A DNA stretch of 64,000 nt from Xanthostigma xanthostigma (GCA_963575645.1 OY754466.1:7976001-8040000); one strand, 5' to 3'. Counted from the first letter of the stretch, positions 30,390 to 41,490 are shown. The notes: a model not told the origin generated them from the sequence alone. Made by a program: numbers and translations.

Positions 30390-31149
30390 TAGAGAATACA
30401 ATCCCGAGAATGTTTTTCAATCCCGGGATTACGGGATTTTTGATGCGTAATCCCGGGATCCCGGGGCTATCCCGAGATTAGACTATGTGGTTTCTAATTG
30501 CGCTCAAATGAAAAAAACTTGAGTAATGTTTTTAAAATCATTGCACAACATAAATCACAATATAGTAAGAAAAGAAAATAGACAAAACAAAAAAAATTAC
30601 TTTTGCAAGAAATCAAAAAGACAACACAAAAAAACTATTTAGAATTTAGAAAATACAATCGCAGAAATATCAAAGCATCCAATGTTTGACTTCCAAGCCT
30701 GCTTCGTAGTTTATTGCCAACATAAGCTGAAAACGCTCCATCAGGATCTGCGCTCGTTGGAGGAATAGACAATAGATACTTATATGCCGTTTCTGAGTGA
30801 TATCCGCGAACTCCTCCATTTTCGAACAGGCTTATTTCACGTCTAATACTATTTGCCAACCCTGATTCATTTTGTACTTGTACTTCAGGATCTGGAGATT
30901 TCATATTCTTACATATCGTACCGCGTATTTAAGGATTGTTTTTTGTCGTTATGCGTAATAAATAATATTAATATAATCTAGGCAAAGTAATTGGCAAAGC
31001 GCAAGTGCGCAACGGATTACGGAATGCAAACTAGATCTGTTTTGGGCAATCCCGAAAATCCCGAGATTAGCCAAGTACGATCCCGGGATTTTCGGGACCA
31101 GAAAACGGCCGGGATCCCGAGATTCGGGATCCCGGGATTGTATTCTCAA
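30390..31149 (-). mobile_element. hAT element (760 bp) with transposase remnant
   Basis: The ends TAGAGAATACAATCCCG and CGGGATTGTATTCTCAA are inverted with one mismatch. GTCACAAG flanks both sides (30382-30389 and 31150-31157), a perfect 8-bp duplication. Repeated TCCCGGGAT motifs fill both subterminal regions. The minus strand encodes a fragment of its transposase, so it derives by internal deletion from an autonomous hAT. Confidence 0.95.
30635..30904 (-). pseudogene. hAT transposase C-terminal dimerisation domain, fragment
   Basis: The 89-codon minus-strand frame contains YKYLLSIPPTSADPDGAFSA, then NKLRSRLGSQTLDALIFLR. The signature IPPTSA.P...FS....NKLRSRL....LDAL.FLR is the dimerisation domain at the C-terminus of hAT transposases. 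The catalytic residues and zinc-finger region are missing because most of the gene is deleted. The stop at the 3' end is close to the natural C-terminus. The ATG at the start is probably not the original one. Confidence 0.9.
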
Positions 31150-31945
31150 GTCACAAGTGAAATAATTGCTTAGATTCAGTTTGTACTGAATCATTGAATC
31201 GTATTCAACAGTTCGTAATAGCCGTGTCGTTCGCATCTTCGCTTCGGGAAGGGGGAGACTGTGGTGCGTGTGGAGGGGGGACGATCGGTGCTATGGCGGG
31301 GAGGTAAACACGTACACACACATCCATACAGACTGGCGTGCGAGTGGGGCGAAGCATTAAAGCCATGACCTAGTTGTTCAGTTTATAAATATCGTTCGCG
31401 TCAGCTAAACGGCGAACGATTCATTTGCGGAAATTACGGGCGTATTGGAACGTGTTTACGGGATTGTGAATGGGGTGGTGACATTTGCTACGTATTGATA
31501 AATTATGAACGATTTTGTTCTGTTCTGTCATTTATCTATTGCGGAACAGACATTGATGATTCATCTGGACGCCACGTGGGAAACAATTGAACTAAATGTC
31601 TCGTCTGGCTTCGTCCGAGTGTATTCGCTTAGCTCGGCTTATTACTGGTCATGATATTGCAATGAACTTGATTGCATTCCCGCTTGGAATCAATCCATCC
31701 TATCGAGACCGGACCGCGGGGCAACTTGCGGACCTAAACCTTCTTTAAGGAGGTTGAGCCGTTTTACGAAGATAATGAAAAAATCTGAAATAAAGTTTTT
31801 TAATAGATTTTTTTATGACAAAATTTTCTGTAAAAAATCTAAAATCATAAGGAGATTTATAAAATTAAAAATTTAAAAAAACTTTTACGTGTAGTCTAAT
31901 GGAAAATAGCATGCAAACGGTACATTTTAATTTTTTGCAAATAAC
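31150..31945. other. Unassigned; GC-richer patch
   Basis: The stretch 31230-31340 holds purine-rich sequence (GGAAGGGGGAGACTGTGGTG). No gene or bounded element is seen in this stretch. Confidence 0.35.
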
Positions 31946-32390
31946 CAAATAATGTCAGCACATGTCACACCCGCCTAACTGTCAAACATCTCCTGGAAGA
32001 CTGCGCAAAATACTTCGTACACAGTGTCAACAGTGATCTACCTATAAATATAAAAGACATTTTAAGCAACAATGAACAAACCATAAACAAACTCTTTTCA
32101 TTTTTAAAATCCGCTCATCTAATTAACAAGATTAACAAGATATAATACTCACCTCCTGAATTAATACTTACCTTCTGAATTAATACTTACCTCCTGAATT
32201 AATATTATGTACTTGCCACCATTACCATAACACCTATACCTAATAACATACCTTTTCTTTCACATTATTCAGATCTTGTGCTAATGACTCTACAGTCGAT
32301 GCACACATTTCTTTCTTTCTTTCTTTGTATGTTTGTATGTATTTTTTTTTCTCTTTGTACACATTTCTCTTAAAATAAAAAAAAAAAATA
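31946..32390 (+). pseudogene. LINE (Jockey-like) C-terminus and 3' tail
   Basis: From about 31958 an open frame reads CHTRLTVKHLLEDCAKY, then DLPINIKDILSN and INKLFSFLKSAHLINKI before TAA at 32141. A C.TR.TVKHLL.DC motif followed by an L.FLK...L..KI end is typical of the last part of ORF2 in Jockey-type non-LTR retrotransposons. The 3' UTR has three imperfect 21-bp repeats (ACTTACCTCCTGAATTAAT) at 32145-32205, a TTTC run at 32308 and a poly-A stretch near 32375-32389. It is 5'-truncated and dead. Confidence 0.8.
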
Positions 32391-33143
32391 ATGTCAGCAG
32401 CTCCGAAAACTAACTATGTAAAGCATAGATTTCTTACACATGTTTTAATATTTTTTCCAATTTAATTAGGAGACTTTTAATCAATAAAAAAAATATTAAA
32501 CCTTAGCACTTTTCGATTATTGGCTTTTATTCTTGACAATTTTAACTGAATTTTCAACTTTTTAATAATTTTAATTTTTATTACTTCTAATTTCTTTTAT
32601 TAATTATTTACTGAAAAAAATATGTAAAATACAGATATTTACATAAATTTATTATATCTAACCTAACTTTGTACAAAAAATTCAAAAGTTAGTCCATTAA
32701 GTAAAATACTGAAATTATTAATTAATATTAAAAAAAATGTTTATTTATGCCTTTATGACAATAATTTATTGGTATCATCGACTTATAACCTTTTGTAAAA
32801 ATTTATTATGGAAAAGTTCCCATTTAGAATTCGACTTACTTTTGATTGGAACTGTAACGCATCAACCTCCTTAATAAATGTGTTAATATCGAATGATAAA
32901 AACCATATTCAAATCAGTTCAGTAATTCTCATGTTTCTAGCAGACACACAGTTCACAAACAGACGCCGATGGGGGCGTTCTTTTATGTACAGAAGAACTC
33001 ATGTATTTTCAATTTCCCCTTCATCCCCACTTAGCGGCAGTCATAAATCAGTCAGAATTCTCTTTATATACATTTTTGCCCGTACTTTGTTTTTTTATAT
33101 TTCGAAGAAATTAGGCAACGTTTTGTTAGAGTTAGACTATAGT
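32391..33143. other. Dispersed-repeat piece, otherwise unassigned
   Basis: About 32514-32605 matches 623-735 (CTTGACAATTTTAACTGAATTTTCAACTTT, given here only in part). The open frame at 32808-33146 matches no known family. Confidence 0.4.
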
Positions 33144-33611
33144 TAGGGTTGCCATCCGTCATGATTTCCCGGATTTGTCCTCTTTTTAAGGACGTCCGGG
33201 GAGCGTCCGGATGGGGTTTTGTTTACAGTCCGGGTTTTAAATCTTTTTTTTATCAAGTAACGATAGTGGAATTTTGTTTCTTTAATTCGAAAAGACTTAT
33301 TTTTGCTTATTGGAATAAAGAAAGTAGAGTTATTGTTCGGTTTTTCTAATTTTTGTACCACTCTTTAATTTAATTACCAGAAAGAATAGAGATATACTTA
33401 AATAAATGAAAGCTTGTAAAAGTCCATAGATTACTTTAATTTTGTACGTTAAATTGCATCAAAGATAGCAAAAAATTAAGGTATTTTTTAATTTTATTAA
33501 TTTCATCACTAAAATAAGCATTTTTATTGGCAATGTCCAGGTTTTGAGCTCAAAAATCCGGCTTTTTTGAGCTTTTTGTCCTAGTTTATTGACTATAAGA
33601 TGGCAACCCTA
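33144..33611. mobile_element. hAT-like MITE (468 bp)
   Basis: The ends TAGGGTTGCCATC and GATGGCAACCCTA are perfect inverted repeats of a common hAT form. Subterminal GTCCGG and TTTGTCC motifs are present. The flanking octamers match poorly, so the target duplication is decayed. Two overlapping open frames inside are antisense to each other and not transposase. Confidence 0.8.
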
Positions 33612-34737
33612 TCGATGGTTAATATAAATGTCAAAAGCGACATCGACGCGAGCGAAGTCGAAGCTATATAGCGATGGATGAGATAGGGTAATGATGATTT
33701 GATATGCAATTCATAGCGAACACGATTCAAGTACCTAATCGAAGAATCTCGCTAGAGATTCTTTTCTGTGCTAAATGCCAACGAATCTCTAGCGTATTCT
33801 TATACATTGATTTTGCCTTTGTCCCATATAACGCCGTGTATATGAAGCAAGTTTCCAAGTTTTATAGTTCTGTGACCACGTGACTTTCATAGGACCGATT
33901 TTTCGTATCACCCATATATACTTCTGTACCATAATAACAGCTTATACTGTGTGAGCGCCCGTGGACGAGCGGGTTACGACGTAGGCTAGTAATAACTAAT
34001 AACAGGGTCTTGAGTTCGATTCCCGCCAGCATCATTGGAAAAAGTTTTTTTTCAATTTTTAATTTTTTTATGTTTTTAATTGTTTTTTTTATTTTTAATT
34101 TATTTTCTCATATATTTTAATTTCTTTTTTAATTTTTAATTTTTTTTATTTTCTTGTTTTTTGAAAAATTCACTCGTCAAATCTTTTATTAAAAAATAAC
34201 AAAATATATGATTGAAGTTAGATTTAAATAAATTAATTTATTAAAAAACATATTTATTATAAAAAGTGCAACAAAAATTAAAAAGTGAAAAGATTACGAA
34301 GTGAAACTTCTTTTTTTAATGCAAAATAAGTATTTTACAAATGATATGAAAAAAAAATTGTATTTTTAATGGTGGGCCTTGTTCATTGATTTTTTTTTTC
34401 ATGCCTTCAAAATGTGCCTTCATGGAATCTTCAAGAATATCCATATTTCAAATGAATATAAATAAAAAAAAAAACTAAAAAAAAAAAATATATACGCGTC
34501 GACTTGAGAACCTCCTCCGTATTTGTTTTTCGTCGGTTAATAAAAAAGAATCATGTATTACAGAGCATAGACTTGTTATAGCTCATTTTTATTTTTAATA
34601 GACTTCACATGGATTGTTTACAAATTGAATGTCATGGTATTCGCATGGAGGTGTGATGAGCCGATTGCACCACTAGGTGTTGCACCGCGGCAGCACTGGA
34701 CTACGCGGCAAAATATAAATGCACTTTTGTAGTACTG
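33612..34737. other. Mostly AT-rich; tRNA-like piece
   Basis: GAATCTCGCTAGAGATTC at 33755 is a palindrome echoed by GAATCTCTAGCG at 33792. A tRNA-like stretch lies at 33953-34033. From 34040 to 34500 the sequence is almost only A and T. Confidence 0.4.
33953..34033 (+). pseudogene. Type II tRNA-like sequence (Ser/Leu-like)
   Basis: GTGGACGAGCGGGTTACGAC resembles the D-arm/box A of serine or leucine tRNAs, and TTGAGTTCGATTCCCGC resembles box B. The pieces are spaced as in a tRNA with a long variable arm. The acceptor stem does not pair convincingly. A T-run follows at 34046. I infer a tRNA-derived repeat or pseudogene. Confidence 0.5.
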
Positions 34738-34821
34738 TTTGTTAAATGGGAAGTAAAAATCAAAAGTCGATTATTGCAATTTCTATAACCGACTTTTGAT
34801 TGTTACTTCTTATTTAACAAA
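34738..34821. mobile_element. Short foldback (84 bp)
   Basis: TTTGTTAAATGGGAAGTA and its near-complement TACTTCTTATTTAACAAA are the ends. CAAAAGTCG pairs with CGACTTTTG further in. The arms total about 32 bp. Confidence 0.75.
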
Positions 34822-35042
34822 ATACATGAGAGACGCGCTCGAAACCACAGTTGCATGGAGTAAGGATCGTGTTGTTTTTTACAATACATATTCTAATTTC
34901 GGAGATTTATTGCATTTAAATACAACAATATGAACACTTTTATTGCATTTAAATACAACAATATAAAAAATGCACATATGTTTATTTTGGAGGAAAAATA
35001 AAAATAATGTCTCACACTTTGGAAAAAGACGTGAAATCTTAA

Positions 35043-35584
35043 AAAAAAAACTTCGGAGAAGTAAAAACTTCGTTCTGTGCTAAATTCAAAAACTTGAGGC
35101 GACTGAATCTTAAGATTATAACTTAAAAAAAAAGAATTTCGAGGCAGACAAGAAATTGAAATCAAGCTCGAAATTCTGTGCGTAAGACGTCGAAAAAAAA
35201 TGAATTTCGAGGCAGACAAGGAATTGAAATCCAACCTTGAAATTCTGTGCTTATAAAAGCTACAAGAGCAACAGCAAAAAAAAGTGCACAGACGGCGTTT
35301 TTTTAGTGGTAACTAAAGGAGTTATGCGAACACCGTCTTTGCATTTTTTTTGCTGTTGCTCTTGTAGCTTTTATAAGCACAGAATTTTAAGGTTGGATTT
35401 CAATTCCTTGTCTGCCTCGAAATTCATTTTTTTTCGACGTCTTACGCACAGAATTTCGAGCTTGATTTCAATTTCTTGTCTGCCTCGAAATTCTTTTTTT
35501 TTAAGTTATAATCTTAAGATTCAGTCGCCTCAAGTTTTTGAATTTAGCACAGAACGAAGTTTTTACTTCTCCGAAGTTTTTTTT
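35043..35584. repeat. Near-perfect long hairpin, arms about 260 bp, TTAA-flanked
   Basis: The left arm (35043-35299) and right arm (35328-35584) are reverse complements with very few mismatches; the one I noted is CCAACCTTGAAATT versus CCAACCTTAAAATT. The loop is about 28-45 bp. Each arm contains a 70-bp internal duplication (GAATTTCGAGGCAGACAAG twice). TTAA borders both sides, suggesting a piggyBac-like or other TTAA-targeting MITE. Open frames of 113 and 148 codons on opposite strands share one peptide only because the arms are complementary. Confidence 0.9.
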
Positions 35585-35787
35585 TTAAGATATATTATAC
35601 CGGAAGTAGACTTCGGCTTAGAAACTTCCCGACTACAAAAGTTATTTATTCAATGTATTAAGTTTCTATGCCCAGGAACTTAACATTTTATTTTTTCTGT
35701 TTTGTTTGAGCGCATCATGCAAAAACCACTAGAATAAGTAAATAACCAGAAATATTCTATTACGAGCTTTATTCATTCTTATGACTA

Positions 35788-36077
35788 TAGTGATGTGCCG
35801 GATCGTTAAAAATGTATATCCGCGGATACGGATCTGAATACGGATATTTGGTTTCAAGTTCCGCGGATACGGATACGTAATATTTCACACGTAGGCGAAA
35901 CTGTTTTTCAAAAAATTCGCCTGAAGGATCTGTAGTCTGATTCTTTGTCTTTCATTTGGCGTTTACCAGAACCCTCTAACTTTAAAAATAGCGTCGGGAG
36001 AGCGCGAACCGTTTTTAGGCGAGGGGAAAAGATTTGAGATGAAGGGTGCAGGGAGTATTTGCAGGGACGAATACTCT
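35788..36077. mobile_element. Two joined fragments: hAT end and TTAA-foldback arm
   Basis: Positions 35788-35872 match the left end of the hAT at 53075 (TAGTGATGTGCCGGATCGTT, TCCGCGGATACGGAT). From 35873 to 36077 the sequence matches one arm of the foldback at 55835 (CACACGTAGGCGAAACTG, GCAGGGACGAATACTCT). Neither fragment has its other end. Confidence 0.85.
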
Positions 36078-36940
36078 ACTATCTTCTATAATCTATATAC
36101 ATAATTTATAGATCCTACCAATATTTATTGTTATTTAATAGCCTATTTGCTTAATGGTTATAAAGCTAACACTACTGCTAAACTGTCAACGTAAATCGCA
36201 GGAATTTCAGACTTGAAATCTTATGAGAAACATTATCTGATTTGGCAACAAATCAAGTATTGTACAGATATATTCAAGGTCATGTATAATGCATAATGTG
36301 ACAATAGCTTTTAATTGGTGATAGATATTTACGACATTCTCTCATTAATAATTACGAGTAATCATTTATTGATTGATAATTGATAGCAAGCGATAATAAA
36401 ATTCTATCGTGTTACAATAGATCAAACCAAGCATTAAACCGCTTCACGTACCCCAAGGCTACGCGGTTTTATCATAAAACTACACACACACACCAACACA
36501 AGAGAAAACTGTCTGTCATAATTCAGTAATTAACTGATGCATAAGTGTTTATACATTCTCTTTCACTGTCTGGCTCAGACGATATCGTATTACGGTGTCT
36601 CAGTCTGCTGTAAATAAACCGCATTGTTGCAATAAGGAGTAGTCGTATCTCTGTTACTCCGCTGCCAATTGATACAATTATCCATCCTTTGTTAACGCAC
36701 GGATTCTGTGTAAATTGGAATAAACACGTGCTAGTTTACGAGTAGGTGTTGGCGTCGCTCTGTCTGACACTTGTACGTCTTTCTTTTTTTTTAACAAATG
36801 AATGAGATATTGTTTTGTTTTGTTTGTTTGTTGAAACAAATGAAAATTTATTCAGTACGGTGAATATTGTTTGCGAATCGTTTTTATTTTCGTTTTTTCC
36901 ATATTTTAAATTTTTACAAAACATTTCCGTTTTTTTTTTT
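36078..36940. other. Unassigned
   Basis: AT-rich; no gene, RNA or element boundary recognised. The minus-strand open frame at 36736-36924 is of low complexity. Confidence 0.35.
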
Positions 36941-37612
36941 AAACGCTTTATATTAGTTTGGGTTGTAAATATGTATGTATGTAACTAACTCCGTAACGGA
37001 ATCTTTGAGCATAATTTTCACCAATTTCCCGAAGTCTGATTAATTTGAAACTTTGCATACGTATCAAGGACCGATGACAATGCAATAATTTGATAACAGT
37101 TTCCCATTATCCTTATTAGGACCCCCAGGATTAATAAATTCTTTTATAGATCCTCTGTAGTAAACGCTTTATTTTCACCAATTTCCCGAAGTCTGATTAA
37201 TTTGAAACTTTGCATACGTATCAAGGACCGATGACAATGCAATAATTTGATAACAGTTTCCCATTATCCTTATTAGGACCCCCAGGATTAATAAATTCTT
37301 TTATAGATCCTCAGATTAATTTGAAACTTTGCATACGTATCAAGGACCGATGACAATGCAATAATTTGATAACAGTTTCCCATTATCCTTATTAGGACCC
37401 CCAGGATTAATAAATTCTTTTATAGATCCTCAAACTAAAAAGTGAAAAATAAAATATAGTTTAAAAAAAACTAAAAAACACGCTTTATATCGCACTAAAA
37501 AGTAAAAAATAATTGTTTTAAAATAAGCTTAAAAAGCGTTGGGCGCTCGATGTACGAAAATGTGGAACAAAGCGCCCCACGCTTTTTAAGCTTATTTTAA
37601 AACAATTATTTA
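36941..37612 (+). repeat. Composite repeat E with satellite-like array and hairpin, copy 1
   Basis: It starts AAACGCTTTATATTAGTTTG, passes GTATGTATGTAACTAACTCC and CGTAACGGAATCTTTGAGC, enters a 157-bp tandem array, then a palindrome (37503-37612) around GGGCGCTCGATGTACG and GGAACAAAGCGCCC. The inverted, longer copy is at 62036-62799 and a fragment is at 51017. The class is unknown; the hairpin with AAGCGTGGGGCGC is a possible terminus. Confidence 0.85.
37014..37432. repeat. 157-bp tandem repeat, about 2.7 units
   Basis: Units begin ATTTTCACCAATTTCCCG at 37014 and 37171. The third starts inside the unit, at ATTAATTTGAAACTTTGC near 37315. Sequence identity between units is essentially complete, so the array is young or homogenised. 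The same array occurs inverted at about 62285-62735. Confidence 0.93.
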
Positions 37613-39310
37613 CCTTCAGTACGATACATCGACTTGTAGGTACCTTACTGCATAATTGGAAGCATTCGGTCTGAGAGACCTTGTATTTTTAATAGCATTT
37701 TTTCGCGGATTTATCAGATTTGCCGTATTGAAGTTGTTACTATAAGAAGTTTTTTTGGGCAATAAATAATGAAGCGTCCAAAAATAACAAGTTTTCCATG
37801 AAAACGCAATACGAAACATCCGGTTTTAACAGTTGATCAACTTGGTAATGTCGTGGGGACACGAGAAATGCCGAGGATAATTATTTCTTCTTTTATATTA
37901 TGCTATTTTTATTATTGAAGTAAAAATTATTTTGAACGGTACATTATGAAAGATAACTCTAAATAAACAAATAGAAAGAAATTACGAGGTAAACCATCAA
38001 ATAAAAAAAGTAGAAGAATGTCAGAAACAAAAATTCACCATACTTTCGGTTTCAAGCGATGTCAAATAAAGGTGTGTAAACAGGGACCGATGTTAAACGG
38101 TATATCTTCTATCTTTTTTCAACCAACCGTCCGCATCTTCGCTTTCAGTCTGTCGAACTATACTTTCTAACAGTTTCATTAAAATTCTCGCAAATATTTC
38201 TCGTATCACTTCAGTCTCGTATTTCTGTGTATATTTCTCTTTGTTTCTCTAATTGAATTCAGCTGTTCTGTTCTTTGTCAGACACATACTTTATAACAGT
38301 TAAAAAATACTCTTTGCTTTCCCTGTTTCGATGCCATTATGTCTGTCTTTGTCCGTTTATCTTTTGTTTGTGTGCTGTTTTTGTTTTTCCACATCAGTCG
38401 TGTTGAATCGATGCTTTCCGTCTTTGTTTAGCCTTTTCTGACCGTACAAAATCAATGTTATCTGTCTTTGTTTAACCTGTTTGTTTCCGTAAAAAGCAAT
38501 TAGTTTTACAAGGTATGTTTAATATCTTTATATAGGTATTATTGTGTCGACTTTCGTAATAAAAGTTTAAAAACTACTTAAAGAAATTGAACGTTAGTAG
38601 GTCACGCATCATTATGGAAATGTCGTAACGGTTTTTTTTTTGCACGCCCCCTATAAAATAGGCTTCTGAAAGACCGAGTTTGTAGGGATTGCTGCTGTTA
38701 TGACGTTCCCATACGAGGAACTTGCGCTGGCTAGCGCGTTGGCTGCGAAGATGCAAATGACGACACTGCGGGCTCGCGTGCGTGGTCTCAAGCTGGATTA
38801 GAACCGGAGCTATTTGTCGTGCTTGTTTGTCCGCCTGTTTTGAAAAACAAAACCAATTAGGATACAGTATCTTGTCGCGTAGGCGACATGTGCAAACGCC
38901 CACAAACAAACATGGCGTCATAGTGTGTGCTCTGTTCGAACTGTCACTGCGCGCGCATCAAGCCATCTTCAATACACGCACCGTGTGAAGCGAACACGTA
39001 AAAGCCATTACGAAACCCAGCGCAACAGCACGTTTGAAACCTTGGAGCCAGATTTAGGCAAAATCGTGTGCAGCGGCCCTGAGAACTGGTAAAAATGTCA
39101 GTGGGATATAATCGAGTCTCCACTAACTCTCATAACTTATTCGCTATGAAATTGATTTTTGATGAAAATTTTAAATTATGGTAGGTACGTTAACTACGCT
39201 AGCGCAAAAATTTAACTTCGATCTACAAAACACGGATCAAAGGTTCTGACAATGCGGAAATGTGTAAAGTTTGAATGTATATTTTAACAAAATTCCGTGT
39301 ATATGTGTAT
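37613..39310. other. Unassigned; one small coding-like frame
   Basis: No transposon end was found. At 38700-38801 a 33-codon frame (MTFPYEELALASALAAKMQM onward, ending TAG) has many GC-ending codons unlike its surroundings. It is open back to a TGA at 38664, and a minus-strand frame (38574-38921) is also open there. I do not recognise it. It may be a decayed exon or retrocopy fragment. Confidence 0.3.
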
Positions 39311-39788
39311 TGTAACAAAACTGACAAAACTGTTGTTTATTGGTGGTAAAGATAGTTATTTTCAAAAATAAACTTTAGAAAAACAAACTAAAAAGTACTT
39401 CTCTAATAATAATGAAAAACGAAATAATAAATAACGAAAAACAAGCGAATTCCAAAGCAACAGTATAACACTAAACTACATATACATGATATACACAGAA
39501 TGTTTATATTTCACAAATCACAGATGTCTATTTAGCTTGTAACGGTTATTTATATTATATCTGTTCATTATCACTGACAACTGACCTGCATGCCACGCCA
39601 GCGCTGCTTATATAAGTTCTCAGCCTTCTCGAACAGTCTTTGGCATTCTAGAACCTTCGGAATTCTTCTGGTTACGATGACAATACGCGCGTTGTTGTCT
39701 ATGCGCTTCCGACAACAATGCGAGTATTGTTGTCCATGCGGTTCTGACAACAATGCACTGCCGCCGCCTTCAGTGGTGTTTCGTTGCA
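39311..39788 (-). mobile_element. Probable solo LTR (478 bp) with heat-shock-like promoter
   Basis: It starts TGTAACAAAACTGAC, like the LTR at 17457, and may end at CGTTGCA (39788). The flanks GTAT and ATAT agree at three of four bases. On the minus strand a heat shock element, a TATA box and an initiator-like TCAGT are properly spaced. A 37-bp unit containing TTGTTGTC and GACAACAATGC is duplicated near 39690-39755. The boundaries are less certain than for the first LTR. Confidence 0.5.
39578..39658 (-). promoter_or_regulatory. HSE, TATA box and initiator, minus strand
   Basis: On the minus strand GAAGGTTCTAGAA (39658-39646) is a perfect three-unit heat shock element, and TTCGAGAA (39633-39626) adds a further inverted pair. 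ACTTATATAAGC follows at about 39617-39606, and GTCAGTTGTCAGTG about 30 bp further on fits a transcription start. The order and spacing match insect heat-shock promoters. It is most simply the promoter of the LTR it sits in. Confidence 0.6.
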
Positions 39789-39840
39789 ATATTTTTTTTT
39801 TAATTTAATTTTTTCTGACTGAATCATTTTGAATTTAAAG

Positions 39841-40345
39841 CAATAGGTCATATGCATGAGACTCCAAATTAGTTTAAATTTTTATTTTGAAATATATTTT
39901 AGTTCCTGATCATATCGTAATGGTTATTTTATTAATCTAATCGCTGAAAAAAATACAAATAATAAAATAGAAACGTAGAAAATACGCGCTATTTTCGAAT
40001 TTTCAAAACGCAGCGTGACGTCAGAGTATATATCAATAACAGTTTCCATGGCGACTGGGTCGTCTCACAGTAAGATTACGTCAGTATTTAGAGAAAACAA
40101 CAAATAAACTTCCTTTAGAACAGTGACAATTTGACATCAAGGTTGGTATGCATCATATATCGTGACGTCACATAAGCCCGCCAACATGGCCGATTGTTTA
40201 AACTGTCTATTTTTGAATGTGAAATTTAATATTCTTTTTTAATGATAATGTTACATTTTTAAATGATTATCAATTTTTTTCCGTGTTATGGTTGACTAAA
40301 TAATTTATTAAAAATATTAAAAAAATACATGCATATGACCTATTG
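39841..40345. mobile_element. TIR element, ends CAATAGGTCATATGCATG (505 bp)
   Basis: Perfect 18-bp inverted repeats CAATAGGTCATATGCATG bound the element. AAAG occurs directly outside both ends and may be a target duplication. The interior has no open frame of note. The superfamily is not determined. Confidence 0.75.
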
Positions 40346-40877
40346 AAAGGCTCTTTGAACTTTAATCACGTTATTTGGATACGTTTCAAACGTTTGCACG
40401 TGGAAATTCAGTCTAAATAAAAATGTTTCGTAATGAAACGTTTTCAAACTCTATATTTTATCCGAGCTGTTGCCTTCATAATATTATAATTTCAAAGCTT
40501 TCTAGTTTTCATTTTTTGTCCGTCCGTTTTTGTGTTATTTATTTATATTTCAATTTAAAATGTACCGAGGAGATAGATTGCCTTTTTTGTTTGACCTAAT
40601 TTGTTTAATTAAACGACCTGATTTTTTTTGTAGATCACTGAAAAAGAGAAAATTTTGATGATATAATTAAATATTTTAATGGGGATGCCGGGACAAGCGA
40701 TTCTTACCGAATAAGAAAATAGTAGATTTTCTATCTAGTGTCATAATAATAATGGGTTATATGCATTAGCAGTAAAAGTCTTTTAAGTTATTCATCATAC
40801 AGGTATTTTTATGACCTCAGAATTTTAATTCTCTGTTGAAAAACAGAAGGGCGCCACAGTCGTAGCAACTTTGTGCA
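40346..40877. other. Unassigned, upstream of U1 copy 2
   Basis: AT-rich without recognised features until the PSEA-like motif at 40878. Confidence 0.35.
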
Positions 40878-40898
40878 CGACTCTCGCACTGTGTGCGG
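40878..40898 (+). promoter_or_regulatory. PSEA-like element of U1 copy 2
   Basis: CGACTCTCGCACTGTGTGCGG at -63 to -43, identical in position to copy 1 and one base different from it. Confidence 0.82.
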
Positions 40899-40940
40899 TA
40901 CGTCCTGTAGTGGGGTTGTGGACTTGGTCGACAGAAAAGC

Positions 40941-41103
40941 ATACTTACCTGGCGTAGGGGCTACCGTGATCATCAAGGCGGTTCCCCCGGGGTGAGGCCC
41001 TTCCATTGCACTTCGGTCGGGCTGACTCCTGCGATTATCCCTAATGCGGATAACTCGGGCGCATTATTTTTGGTAGTCGGGACTGCGTGCGCGCTGTCCC
41101 GGA
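40941..41103 (+). ncRNA. U1: U1 spliceosomal snRNA, copy 2
   Basis: Complete U1. It starts ATACTTACCTGGCG and has the same stem-loop I (loop GATCATCAAGG), U1A-binding ATTGCAC, stem-loop III, Sm site ATTTTTGG and 3' stem-loop as the other two copies. The body differs from copy 1 only in the last hairpin (GCGTGC for GCGTAC, and TCCC for TCCT). Sequence homology with copy 1 extends upstream to about -90 (CGCACTGTGTGCGGTACG, GACTTGGTCGACAGAAAAGC), then ends. The 3' flank differs (GGATGAATTTAATC). No TATA box. The 65-codon minus-strand open frame here and the 83-codon one over copy 1 share a peptide only because the RNA is conserved. Confidence 0.97.
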
Positions 41104-41373
41104 TGAATTTAATCTAGACACATATATTATTGCATGATCTGTTTGTGTGAGATTTTTAGCTCTTACATTTTGTGTAGAGAGAGAGAGATTGTGAATTATA
41201 GACGCTCAACAGCTGAGGTTACATTTTGTATACTTTACTCAATGTGATCAATTTCAACTTTACAATTTAAATTCAGAAAATCAAACAAAAAATTATAACA
41301 CCCGCAATAGCAAAATTGTGTCAAAACATAATATAACTTTTTTGAAAAAAGTCCCTTATACTTAGGTTACAAA

Positions 41374-41490
41374 ATGTATTATAAATTACCTGATGCAATC
41401 AAAAATTTAAAAAAAACTGAACAGTTTTTTAATAAATCGAAGCAATATCTTTGCAATACGGTGCCTTATGATTTGAAGGATCTTTTTTAA
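41374..41490 (+). pseudogene. LINE reverse-transcriptase C-terminal fragment
   Basis: The frame reads MYYKLPDAIKNLKKTEQFFN, then KSKQYLCN and PYDLKDLF before TAA. It has the same layout as the fragment at 1542 (YKLP.AIKN, then F..K.K.YL, then a short acidic end), typical of the last codons of insect LINE ORF2. A LINE-like 3' tail (GGCATCGCAATAAATG followed by ATT repeats) occurs at 42027-42058 beyond the foldback and may belong to it. Confidence 0.6.

Noticed and set aside
30991..31173. Plus-strand frame across the CCCGGGAT repeats
   Set aside because: It lies in the subterminal repeats of the hAT element and overlaps an equally open minus-strand frame.
34893..35683. Two frames sharing the peptide FNSLSASKFIFFRRLTHRIS
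   Set aside because: They are the same sequence read from the two arms of one inverted repeat, and they include low-complexity F/S-rich stretches.
37014..37432. Tandem repeats considered as CRISPR or coding repeats
   Set aside because: There are no spacers, stops occur in all frames, and the identical array occurs inverted in another repeat copy.
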